Source: Anadara kagoshimensis
Lineage: Eukaryota > Mollusca > Bivalvia > Arcoida > Arcidae
NCBI GenBank assembly: GCA_021292105.1
Contig: CM037866.1
Location: forward strand, 7,842,482-7,906,481
Length of the DNA stretch: 64,000 nt
Direction of reading: 5' to 3'
In this document: positions 45,724 to 58,900 of the stretch, piece by piece
Position numbering within the stretch: the stretch's first letter is position 1
Layout of the letters: each line of letters starts with the position of its first letter
The notes under the pieces: model-generated
What the model saw: only the letters and a program-made list of their open reading frames with translations
Databases searched by the model: none
Told to the model about the DNA's origin: nothing
Program-made: the position numbers and the translations under genes

Positions 45724-46760
45724 ACATACTAATCCATTTCCGAATCACAATCCAGAAGATAAGTAAAAACTTTGGAACTGACAAGTTAGGTTAGACACGT
45801 GAACTTTCACCAGGGAAGTGAGGCCGGGTGCTCCGGAAGGGTAAGCACCTCCTGTTTAGCTAGCTACACCAGCCACGTGTGTAATCAAAATTGTGTGAAA
45901 GGAAAATGGAACTACGAGACGTCAAATATATCCAAGGCAATCCTGGACACAGAGACATCAAACTTATCAACAATACTGTGATGACGGCCATAAAACTTTT
46001 TGAGGGCCTTGATAAGCCTAGGCTTTCAATATCCCTGAGTCAACAATTTATTTGCAAGCAGCCTACTTTGGTGTACAAAGTCCCAGTAGTAGGAACAAGC
46101 TCTACCATAGTGTATTAATTGGGAAACAAATACACCATAAGCAGGAAAACAGGTATATTGCTGCATAAAAAGGAAAGTTGACAATTGAAAAATTGAATTC
46201 ATTACGTTTGTCATAAAGTTTAAAATGTAGCCTTTCCTGTGCGACATAATTCAGGTATAAGTCTAAATATGAAGCAGAACTTGAGGAATCAGTCGTGTCT
46301 TTTATTTTAAGCTCACTAGGATAGATGCCATTTACATAGTCTCCAAATTTAGGATTGTTAAGAGACAGAACGTCATTTATATATCTGTATGTTGAGTTGA
46401 ATGATTTGGCGACAGTTTTCTCTCAAGATTTAACAAGGTTCTACATAAATTCTGTATCGTTAGAATAAAGAAACAAATTAGCAAGCAATGGTGCACAGTT
46501 TGTACCCATTTGTATACCGATTGTTTGCTGAAAAACTATATTACCAAACACAACAAATATGTTATCTATCAAAAACTCCAACATTTTGTTGATGGTATCT
46601 TCAGTATATTTTTGTTTGGAATCCGTATGGTGCTTGACAAAATAACCAGAATACCTATTCAGCACCAGATATTTGTATCTTGGCTCCAAGTGACTGATAA
46701 CATGCATCAATTATTTGCCGTAATGTTGAATTTTAGTATAGGCAGTGCAATAATGTAAGA
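45712..46760 (-). mobile_element. RT retroelement 3' kilobase (probable Penelope-like)
   Basis: The best copy in the window. The minus strand reads NIVFQQTIGIQMGTNCAPLL followed by ANLFLYSNDTEF, then FNSTYRYINDVLSLNNPKFG (YIDD changed to YIND), SELKIKDTTDSS, FPAYGVFVSQLIHYGRACS and LLANKLLTQG, then the full tail (GAGGCCGGGTGCTCCGGAAG on plus). Several stops and shifts make it inactive. It is head-to-tail with the copy at 45050-45723. Confidence 0.82.
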
Positions 46761-47069
46761 GTGACCGGTATCTTATTGGTAAATTAGTCAATGAAAATAT
46801 TCAACTAAATGCTTTTAGTGAGGTCGATGTAGGAATTGATAAACTCTTCAGGAAACATCACATGGCACTATACTACCTAATACATGCAAAACATTTATGT
46901 GAAACCCTTTCACACATAAAATAAGAAAAAGACAAGATTGGTATGATATTAGAGTAGACTACTGATGATGTTTGTAAGCCACAGTCGTTTAACAACTGCA
47001 CTAAATAGATTGAAATAGCGACATAAACATCTGGGTGTTTGAAGTTTTCTCGCCTTTGGCGTTTACTGG

Positions 47070-47290
47070 TTCACCAACGAGTGGCTTGGTTGCCTGTGAC
47101 GTACTGGCTCGGCTCGGTGAGCTAGCACCTCAAAGTACCACTGATTACTCGCTGGAACAAGGTAGACAATAAAACACACTCGCACTTCACATGCATACAC
47201 GAATGATTCATGGATCTATAAAGTCGTTGTCGTCACAAATAGCTGAAAAATTGCTGGTGCGACTTTAAGCAGTATTCAACAACAACAACT
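47070..47290 (+). mobile_element. SINE family 2, sense, head damaged
   Basis: CACACTCGCACTTCACATGC, AAATAGCTGAAAAATTGCTG and a final CAACAACAAC are shared with the copy at 61227-61610. Confidence 0.75.
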
Positions 47291-47970
47291 TATTTGGTTT
47301 GGTTTATTTTTTTTCAGATTTGCATTTTTTATATAAAAAAGATAAGGCGGAAATTTAGTACTTAGCATATCATGGCCAAAACTTAGTATCTTGTAATCTA
47401 AATTTAGCAAGAGATAGAGGGATGGTATTTCGTCAGTTTTTGCCCGGCAAAATAGGTGGGACCTTAGTTTTACTTCTCTTGTGCTAACGTCAGCAGCAGC
47501 ATCTTGTTGTTCAAAAAGTTGTATGTTGCAGTCTGTTTAAAACTAAAACCAAGCCTTATGATAAATGTAAGAGCTAGGTGAGATGCAGAAGTGGTTTTAT
47601 GCATATGTTCATTAAGATCAACCTTGATTAAAGCTCAAAGAAAAATAACTTGAACCGCGGTGTCTACAATTTTTTAGTTTGAACCAATATGAAAGTACTT
47701 TTAGCACTTTGATTCATAATAATTTCAAAGATGTTTAATTGCATTGATATAACTTTGTATATTAATATAATACATGTTCTACAAAACTTATGTAGTAACA
47801 AACTTGTTGAGTATGAATATGATTCTCAAACGGCCGTCTCGTGCTGTAAAATTTTAACTGGTATATTATTTAATGTCAACAATTTTGAAGAATATGAGCC
47901 AAACAGACAGTACTTTCAGTACTTTGATTTTTACACTGATGCCAGGAAATCAAGCAACGAATGATTACAT
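47291..47970. other. Spacer between ZP genes A and B, no gene
   Basis: It contains a minus-strand copy of the dispersed repeat near 47815-47880 (ACGGCCGTCTCGTGCTGTAA). Otherwise nothing recognised. Confidence 0.4.
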
Positions 47971-47974
47971 TATT

Positions 47975-48212
47975 ATATATATAGCTAAACAACATTGTCT
48001 TGGCCGCTTGACCTTTGATTTAAATATTTATTATGGACGAAAAAATTTAAGTAAAAGGGATCATGTGTGTCTACCTGATGTGAACACTAATCATGGGCAA
48101 TGTGTATTATTAACTGCGAATCTTCATACTACCTATGTATTGGGTGGACCCTCCTATATAAATATTCCTAATAAAAGGTCAAACGTACAGGTCAATGTTG
48201 TTTGCATATACA
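47975..48212. mobile_element. MITE family 1, diverged copy upstream of ZP gene B
   Basis: AGCTAAACAACATTGTCTTG, CCGCTTGACCTTTGATTT on the left and GGTCAATGTTGTTTGCATAT on the right. About 250 bp before the duplicated block begins. Confidence 0.7.
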
Positions 48213-48892
48213 GATATAATTAATTTATTTCTCTAATACTGAATTTTTTTTCTGAGTCTTAAATGTGCAATGGCATATATTGTCAAAGTGTTTTATTTTT
48301 AGTAATGTAGAACCCATACGATGATACTATTCCGTTTGACAATAATCGCCCCTATTTGTTAAATTTGTGAAACTACATATAAAAATTGTATATATTGTGT
48401 TAATATCGGTTATAGTTACATTAGTGTCAAGCATTTTTTTTTTAAAAAAAATTATAAATTCTTATTATAAACAGCTTGTTTTTATATACTTTATCTTTAT
48501 AAAAATTATAATATAATCGCTAATTTTGCAAAGACAATATTTTAGTATCAGTAGTGATGTGCAAGTCATTTTTCATCATTTACTTGACATTGACACTTAT
48601 CTTTAAATAACTTTTGCAAATAAACTATAAAAAATATTTTAATATATATTCACAATTTACAAAATGTAAAGGTGACTTGAGTGATGTTGGTTTTTTTAGT
48701 AAGAGTTATTAACATTATCTCCTTATGGTATTTATAAAAGTATAGAAAATTAAAAACAAATAAACAAAAATTTATTCTAGATAAAGAGAATATATTACGC
48801 AATGACCCTCTACACAGCGGCTCAGATAAACTTACTGCTTTTAATTCGTGGATCGACTTGCTGATAAATAGTATCTTCGTCCCATATCTTAA

Positions 48893-48958
48893 AAATTGAC
48901 ATATATTTAAACATGCAGTCTACCGCTAATAACCAATACAGGAAACATTGAATTGACC
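48893..48958 (+). promoter_or_regulatory. Putative core promoter and 5' UTR of ZP gene B
   Basis: The equivalent block has CATATATTTAAACATG at about 48899-48914 and the same ACCAATACAGGAAACATTGA before the ATG at 48959. The initiator region is nearly the same as in gene A, so the two genes probably share basal regulation. Confidence 0.45.
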
Positions 48959-51900
48959 ATGGATATGAAGATGGTATGTTTTATGAACTTGAATGTCATT
49001 GAACTTATAACGTTTTTTATATATAACTAATTAAGATATATTGATTTTTTTCAAACAAGTTTTAGTGAATTCGTAAATACATATTTTACTCATAAGATGT
49101 TTGATTTTAATAGATACAAGTATTACATTATTATAATATGGACTCACACTTCAAATTACATTAATTGTATGATCTTACATTTGAAATTTTATAAATTTGT
49201 ATGCGACTAGAAAAAAAGGAGACAATCGTAATTAATATTTAACTACAAAACGTTTTTTAAGTTCGAACATACGTAAGCCTGATTAAAGTACAGAATTGTA
49301 GAACATTTAACACGAGGCTAGTAAGAAAGTGCCGAATCTGTATCTGTTTTCGGCCCCTCGTTCCCTGCGTTAGTTTTTTTGGTTGACAACAGTACAAAGG
49401 TAAGGTATCGAAATTGTTCTTCACTTCTAACGAATATGTCGGAGACGGATTCTTCGCCACTATGCACGTTGCACGAAAAATAGGTAATACTTTTTTATGA
49501 TTATAAATACTTGCTAGACCTGTTTAATTTTGCAAACCACGTATATTTATATACATTCATAAGTTCCCATGACGATATCACGAAGAGCCGCTGTGCGGCG
49601 AGTCGTGATGTGTCAAGGGGACAAGATGAGACTCTGATACAAATCCTGTACATAATTAAGATATAAATGATATTTTTATTTTACAATGTTCACAAATTTA
49701 GGAAATATCTAGTGTTATTAATTAAAGTTAAACATAGTAAGTACTATTTCTTTTTTCCGATGAATCTGGGATGTGTAACGTCACAGTATAAAATACGGAT
49801 CGCAGTTGGCGGGCGCCAGGTCATTGGACGTCATCTAAGACATCGGGCGTGTGATTAACTAGCTTTTAGAATCTTTGAAAAATGGAAAAGACGATTATTT
49901 TCTATTAAAACTTACGATTTTGATAGCGTTTGAAGTTCTTTGTGCAGTTAAAATTCACACGAATGGAACTTTTACTGTGAGAGATGAATCGTCATTTGAG
50001 AACATTGAATCTGATACATTGATACATTTGAGAACATTGAATCTGATACATTGATACATTTGAGAACATTGAATCTGATACATTTAAGAACATTGAATCT
50101 GATACAAATTGAAACTTACCGCTTTTGCCAAGAATAACACTTTACCGTTTTATTTTTGGATAAAGATGAACATTGTTACGATTTATTGTTGATATCAACT
50201 GCTTTCTTTTGTCTTGACATGACAGAATCTAGGGGAAACCCCTGATCTTTTTTTACGACGACGTCATTACCACGATTCTGAAGTAGTCCGCAAACAAACA
50301 AAAGCGACTTTGTGTCAGGTATATGCCTCATACAGAATCTTGTATCAGGCACCCTTGTATCTGTTCAAGAATGAATGAATTTAAACAAAATACATATTAA
50401 TTATAAGATAAAAATGATTTCTGTCATAAGCTATAATATCGCAATAAGCATGGTATCGTTTCAGAATAAATTTATGTGTTTTATATTTTTTAATCAAATT
50501 CTATAAATCTTATTCTTTCCTTATCTTTTCTAAAAGACATGGTTATAGATATGGTAATTTTCTATGTAGATAACTTTCATTTATCAAATTCAAAGTATAT
50601 TCTCGTTGCTATTTTTAAACCCAAATTGTATTACAATGCTAGGAGAATAATAATTATAATTGGTATAATAATGTTTCAAAAAAACTTATTCTTACTTTCA
50701 TTTTTTTCAGGCAATAAATAAGATACTGTTTTTATTTTTAACGGTAAGTGAAAACTTTCATTACATTGTAAAAGTTGTTCAAATTTTTCTTTAAAAAAAG
50801 TGTGGATCGAATATTACAATTACAAGTTTAAAGTCATATCTTCGTTTAACGGGATGGCTTTTGATTGTCCTTCTGGATCGAAAAAACAACATATGTCACT
50901 AAATGGTTTATCTATAGTTTGGATGTAATAGCTAAAGATAATATTGTAATTATACTTTGATAAAGGCGAAAACTGTCTCCAATTTTTAGACGGAGTAAGT
51001 GGTAAAACTTTATTCGGCTGCTAACACGAAACGTTTTTGACAATTCATCATCAAACGTGGTACTTATCAACTATACTATATTTTTATAGTTCTTCCTTTC
51101 TTACAACAGTGTTCATTGTCAATGCTAAGAATGTAAATCCGCTTACATTACACCATTCGATTCATTGTGTTGAAGCAGTGGTCGATTATACTACTGGCTG
51201 TTTCTGGCTTATTGAATCATTTTATATTCCTATTTATTGTTAATTTTAGGTTGTTATGGTTACAACAGCGTATGATGAATATGTTCACCCACATTACACA
51301 TACAGTAAGTAATATTTACATTACTCTGTAACATTACTATTTAAATCTTTGCATTTATTGATTAGTAAAATTTTGCAGACATTCAGTTGTTTTTTAACAC
51401 ACAGTTGATCGATTCATGTCAAATCACAAATTTTGCAAAAATATGTTCAAAACATTTCTATAGAAAATATACCACTCAATTTTACGTTTATTTTATGATG
51501 TGATAAAAACTTCACACTTTGTAAAATTGTAAGTACCATTGTCTAAAATTGCAGCTAGTTTGATATCTGAAAATCCTCAAAACACAAGGTATACTCTCTC
51601 ATACAACGTATTTCCTTAGCTGAATTTGGTTACATATATTTTTTGGTGTTTTGGATATGTTTTCAACCCCTTAACAATTTTGGTTTCTCAATCAGCACCA
51701 CTAATAAAGAATAAAAACAATATACTGATAAATATAAAAAATACTGCAGCTGAACCTATTTGACAATCCAAAACAAACCTACTTAAATGCTAAAAGTTTT
51801 TAAACATGTTATTTTAGGCTGTGAAGAGGACCGAAGTATAATCTTGAGAGGCATAAGTGACGGTAGTTATGTAACCATCCTTAATCTAAATTCTTCAACG

Positions 51901-54900
51901 TGTACGGAAAAACAGATAAAATCAGAATCACAACAAGTACATATAAAGGCCGGATGTTTAACAAAGGTATGCATACTATATCTTTGTTTCGATATAACAC
52001 TTTATTTTTGCAGGTTATACACCCATTTGAAATGCATGTACAATGTATATATATTACAGAAAATTGAATTAAAGACCCAGTAGAATCTGTAACATTCAAC
52101 TGACACTTAATTAATTAAAAAACAAGCGAACTTCATGTCATAATATATGGCATCATGCATTTGGAATCATGCAGATTAATGGATAATTTATTTACAAGAT
52201 ATTTTTTAAGAAATGGGACATCAAATAATTCTGAGTTACATACTTAAAGTATGTTAAACTGCCTTCTACTTCCAATCTATATCTGAACAATACTAATTGA
52301 GCCTTTAATCAACAATGTTAATATGGCATAAAATTGTGTGATATTGATAGCAAGACTAGTCATGTAAAATGAAAAGGAAACATGTGCACCTTGGGTCGTA
52401 TATAGTTAAACAAAATGTCGCACTGTGAAAATTTAGTCAAAGAGAAATTTCTCAGGAAAAAACATAACATTGGTTGGTTGGTTGGTTGGTTGAATGTTGC
52501 TTAACGTCGCATCAGCAATTTTTCAGCTATTCGCGACGAGAACTATTTAATTAATCTCTATGGATTAATCTATGAACAATTTGTGTATGCATGTGAAGTG
52601 CTAGTGTGTTGTATGGTCTGCCTTTACCGTGCTAGCTCACAGAGTCAGTACGCCGCAGACAAGCGTACCACTCCCCCAGTCCATTATACTGATACCAGGT
52701 GAATCAGTAAAGGCCAATGGTAAGTAAAATTTACTTTCCCACATGTGGTCCGAGCGGGACTCGAACTCACAGCGGTGAGAGACCCTGGATTTGAAGACTG
52801 ATGTCAACCTATGGAAATTTAATATCACTTTTCGTTTTAACTGGCACAATTCGTGAATATCAGACCAATTTCTCGTATATGTGCGTTTTTGTTACATTTG
52901 CCGTTATAAGGTGTTCACCGTTATACAGCGAATAATTCGCAAAGCGAATTATTTACGTGTGCAGTTTGTCTAATTCTTTCATACTTTCATAACAAAATAT
53001 AAAAGTAATTTAAGTCTTATAATTCATTTTTTAGAAATGCTTCAATACAAAACCAACACGGTAATCACAATATAGCCGTAGGATATTTTGTACCCATATC
53101 ATATCTGTTTCAATTTTTGGCACTAATTTTTTCATACATGGTCATGTAAAATAGTTTTTTTGCCATGTGAGATATCACATGACCCGTGACTTTTAGTCAT
53201 CCTGTGGGTGACATGACGTCATATTAATACACATCAAGGGATTTGACCCAAATTGTCTTTCAACGGGAATTGCAATACAATTGCTTCTGTATGTTTCATC
53301 GAAGACGGGTACAATCACATTGTAAATATTTACATGTATTGTAGGCCTAGCAGTTAATGAAAAATACCTTTAAGTATGGTTTATATGTGTCGCCATTTAT
53401 ACAAGCACCTTGTTATTTGAATTTCATAGAACAAATTTCCCGTCAAACGTTACAACCTATGAGCTAAGGTTTCCAATATTCGAATATGGTTGTCACAATA
53501 GTCAAAAATAAATCCACGCTTGATGAACATGAGAAAAAATTACATAAGTGCTGGGTGAAAATCATCAATGTTAGATTTTATAACGTTTACCTTTCATCAA
53601 AAGCATTTTTTCCAATATTGATTAGCTAGCATAGTACCTTTATAAATAATCGTAAGTATGTAGATTACAATATCTAAATGACAACAGTGATTATAAAGCT
53701 GTTTTCATGCTTAAAAATGGCGATGATAAAATTACAGAGACATGTTGATTATAGTTGCAAAATTGACAAATACTTTCAGAATATTTCAAATAATTCATCA
53801 TCAGTTGAAATAAGTATATGGGATTACGTATATGATGGAACAACAACAACGATAACAGCAACAACACATAAAAAAGGAACTAGAAGAAAAAGAGACAGCC
53901 AAAGTCAAACAAATGAAACAACTTTAGCACCAACACCATCAATGCCTGCCACACAGAGAACTCCTCCGCCACCACCGAATATCAAAGGCGGACATGGTTT
54001 ACATTATTTTAACCTTACTTGCAAAGACATATCTCTAAATGGGGTTGACAGAATAGCGGAAAACCAAATGCATTTACAGTAAGTACGATATTTTATAAGC
54101 AGTAGCAATACAAAAACCTATCATGTCCTATCATGTCGTTATTCAGTAGTTTAAATTAGCATATTAATTCATAAAGCAAGGCATAAAATCTTAAACCCAA
54201 CAGTTAGTTGGAAAACACTTCCCTGTCATGTGTATTAATTCATTTGCTTTTAATTTTATAGTTTGGATTTTAAAATGTGTTTGTAGCAATCAATAATTTT
54301 AAAAAGTATGACATAGCTTGGTATGCATGTAGTACTAGGATAAGGCCCTTAGTTCTCAAATAAACCAAATTAATATCAGTCAACTGTCGATGAACAGGGG
54401 AAATATTCTAACCTCACTCTATTAGCACATATCAACATATTTGTATGTTAGACATTTTGGAGTATTAACTAATGATCATGTAATAAAACTTGACAGTATA
54501 TTTACCATGGTGACCCGGTTTCATTTGCCAGCTGTGGTTACAGACCTCCGTTGTGACTTGACACTCAAAATTAACCAATTTTGGCCTTAACACATTTAGT
54601 GTTATGCACCCATATTTCAATAATATTGCTGCAACAACATGAATGTTGATACTTTTTCAATTCAGGAGAATTAAAACAATATTTCTATACTGCATTTATG
54701 ACCCAAGTGCAAATTTTTACAATTTTGGAACACATTTGTTTTCCATGGCAGCCACACAAAAATTGCAAAATATTACCCCTAAATAGGCCATATTCATAGA
54801 ATCAGATGGTAAACAAACCTCGAATTACATACAATGGCACATAATTTTCCTGAATCCTTAAATATTCCACTTTTTGTTGTGAAAGAAAACCAGAGTCTTG

Positions 54901-55859
54901 TTGAATTAATTTTTTTCAGACATTTGGAAAATGTGCCAACCATGCTAAAAGCAAACGGAAATGTTTACACCCAAAATGTGGTCTTTCCATAGTAAGTGTA
55001 TGGTGCGGCGGAAGTCCTTACGCCGGAAATATAGTGCTATAGTCAATTAATTCAGGTTTAAATTTTTGCAAACCCAACAACCTCTCACCTTGGCAATATT
55101 GCAAAGTACTACCTATTAACAACTTTAAATGAGCATGGTCTAAGGAAAGACATCTGAGTTTGTTTTAAGCACTACTTTTGACCGTCCCACATCTGGCCTT
55201 ATCACGATTGAGGTCTACTACCTGTAAGTTGTCATTTTTGAAATCATATCACAAGTGATTTAGGTGAAAATTCAAAATTTTTGAATGCGTTTCAAATTTT
55301 AATTGTTGGATTGTATTATAAATAACCTATTTCTTTTTATTACAAACTATACATATTTTTCTACTACTAAATCTCAGTGTTCATAACATTTTGTTTGTTG
55401 TCTTTGTTTTATGAATAATTCAAAAGTAAAACAAATTATTTTTGTGTCTTATGTGGAGGAGATCTAAATCAATTGATTTTGAAGCCAGTAGTATCATTGT
55501 TGGAATGTTGATGTTATAGAATAAATGATAAATTTTCTATTATAAACAATCATATCATCTTAATTGCAACTATTGCGTTTATTGGGCAGGGGTGTAATAA
55601 TAAAACTTGTAATAATACAAAATATTTATTTTAGGGATTCGGAGGTGAAAAAAGACAATACCTTTGAAGTAGCCAAAGTGAAAATGACCTTCAGGAAAAA
55701 AAGCGATATTACAAGTGAACAATTAACTCGTATCTACACCGGTGATGAATTTTACATGTTTCTAGAATATGTAGGGACCTCGGGTAATTATTTCTCTTAT
55801 TCGATATTCTTACCGAAAATGAGATTCGTTTGTAAAAAGGGAAGTTAATACAATGTATA

Positions 55860-55920
<61 letters not shown>

Positions 55921-58900
55921 TGTTAAATGTTATTTCTTATTTATTTGTAGCTAACCATTACGTAATTATGCCAAAAACCTGCACTGCAATACCAGGGAAC
56001 AATGTGGGTCTTTTAAGAATGGAAGGTCTATCTTCAAACGAGACATTGGAGCTATGGAAGTATAATACGTAAGCCGATAATTTTATTATATTTTATGATT
56101 AAGGGAAACTAAAGACGGATATATTTGAGAAGAATAGTAGATTGACATTATTTATTGAACGTTCAATTAAATTTTCTTCAAAATTGTGAAATTAAATAAG
56201 AGAGAGTTGAGTAATGGAGTTTAAAGTTCCAGACAAGAATATTTCACTTGTGACGAGATGTCGCCCGCTATAGATAAAATTGCAGAAATTTTTCCTGTGT
56301 TGTGTTGATGGCATTATACAGCATGGTTCCTTATCGTGCCAAGCCTACCGTAACATGGTCACTCTTTTATTTTTATTTCCCATCCAAAAAACCGTGGCTT
56401 TCATTTTGTTATGCCGAATGCTTGGCGAAAAAACAGTAACTACCCACTTTCAAATTATGGGTCAGACCAGGTAGGGGAGACAAAGAGACGAAGAGAAAAA
56501 ACAAAAATTGTTAGTATATTTAAAGAAGTATCGATATGGAAATTTTTTAAGCATTATATATATATTTATGTTTTAATTTCCCCAAATTTTTAACATATCT
56601 ATTGCATATTTATTTATACTTTTTCTTTAATAACATACCATTAACATTATTGGGATTTGTTCAATATCATCATCTCATCTTATCTTTACAGATGTGTAAC
56701 ACACAGTGCACAAATCTTAGCACTAATGGAGAATTTTGAGTTTAATGGCAATTATGCGCGTGTTAAGATGTATGGTTTCCATTTTGAAGGAGTGTCAGAT
56801 ATTTCTATTGTGTGCAATGTTACTGTATGTCGCTCTGAAACCGATACAGGCTGTAAACAACTTGTAAGTATAGAAGTATAATCAGAGCAAAGAATTGATT
56901 AGTTTATATATCGTGTTCAACAACAAATCATTTCTCTATTTCACGTTCAAACAGCTTCTGGTATGTAAGTTATGTTATGAACCATTCGGAGCACACGGTG
57001 TCACTTTCCTAGTGGAAGTCCACGTGTTCAACGTAATTTTTATGATTCAACAGTTTACTTTCCGTCTGAATTTTTTTTATTATGTTATGAATGTTTAAAA
57101 AACAGTGTGCTGACATCAGTGAGACTTTAAGATATATATATAATTTATTTATATATATTATTTCACGTCCTAAAGTTCAATGCTCCTTTAACACGTGGCG
57201 GGTGTAGCTAGGCAAACACAAGATGTTAACCTTTCCGGAGCACCAAGTCTCACTTCCCTAGTGGAAATCCACGTGTTCAACATAATTTTGAAGTTTCGAC
57301 GATTTTACTTTCCGTCTGAATTTTTTTAAATTGTAAATGAAATAGTGTGTTAAATTTTTGATATACTATACGATTAATGCAATTTTAGTTAAAAATCGAG
57401 ATTTTGATCAATGTTATTGTTTAATCAAATTTAAATTAATGTTAAATATGTTAAAAGAAGAGTAGTTTGGTTGATAAATGTGTGACATAGTTTGGTTCTT
57501 TTTAATACATAAGCCTGATAATCGATTGGTGAATTATTATTGAAATATTATTTAATAAAGCAATCATATAGATGATTTTCACTAAATCTGATAAAACAAC
57601 AAGGGTTTTGATTTGTTATTAACATGTTATCTCATGGGTCAGCGTATTCAAAAAATCAATCAAAATAGCAATTCGTCAAAAATGATGAGTTCATCATAAA
57701 AAAGACATAAAGATCCCAAAGTAGAACTTTTATTTGTTTGCATTTTATATCCTTTAAACCCTTTTTTCAGAGTTGCCCTGCAGCAACAGGAAGGCGTAAA
57801 AGGAGGACAGGAAATATCAACAAAACACTTTATTTACATTTAAAACAACTATTCCTCACTAATCATGAGAATCTTATGCAACACAAAAACGCAAGAGATA
57901 AAATCGTTCGCGAGAAAAGGTCGACACAAAAGGGATCTACAAAAGATACAATGGTCTACAACACAATCCGTGTGTTTGATACTGACTTCGATGTGTCAGG
58001 TTAGTTCCGTTATAGTAAATATACATATGTAATAAAAAAGTGAGGGGGTAGTTCAAATTGAAACTATTTAAGTCATATGAACCATAGTGGCGATTTTGAC
58101 ACGATTGTGACCAACACAATTCTAACGGGGAAAATGCTTTATGCCCTAGAAAGAAAAAACTACAAAACACAGAAATAATATTTGAAATAAACGAGCTCAA
58201 GCTATTTTCAAAATCAGAATTTGAATTTTTGAAAACGTTTTTGATATTATCCCCCGTTAAATTCAATATAAACGATATAGACATTGTTCATAACCACAGA
58301 TGACATAAAAAGAAAGTTTACCTGGGGTTAATATCACAACAATTTATACACCGTCATTAATTTTGTTTAAGATTTGGCAAGATACTTTGGTGATTTATTT
58401 TAATATATTTTCAGGTTTTGATATTTTTATTATTAAAACTCCACATTCTAGGGAACAGGACCAATAAGTTGTCAGAATATGGCCTCATTAGGGTTATGTA
58501 TACCGTCAAAGGATAGTCAAAATTAGGTAGAAATCGCCATTGCAAATTTAAAAATATAACTTACAACTCAAATCCATTCTGGGTTGGGAATTGTGACCCA
58601 AAATAGCAAACGGACATCTACAAAATGGCGTTAAACATTAAATAAAAAATCGATATCGATGATATCTAATAGGTAAAACAACAGAGTTCTATCAAGTTTA
58701 AGTAATTTATCTGACGGGTAAAGTCTTATCCGGAAAGTCCGAAACAAAGAATGTGGCTTATTTGTCCAATTCTAGGCGTAGTCTTGCTTTTAATTGATCT
58801 ATTATGTAACAATTCCATATGTGGTAATATAGAACGATAATAGTAAAATTTGAAAAAAAAAAGAAAAGGAATTTTAGATGTAATTAGAGAGAGGGATTTA

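Noticed and set aside
45451-46758. Plus-strand frames at 45509-45766, 45891-46118 and 46510-46758
   Set aside because: They are complements of minus-strand RT retroelement sequence.
57937-58284. 115-codon minus-strand frame
   Set aside because: Its low-coordinate end is the reverse complement of ZP gene B exon 9; the rest lies in intron 9 without support.
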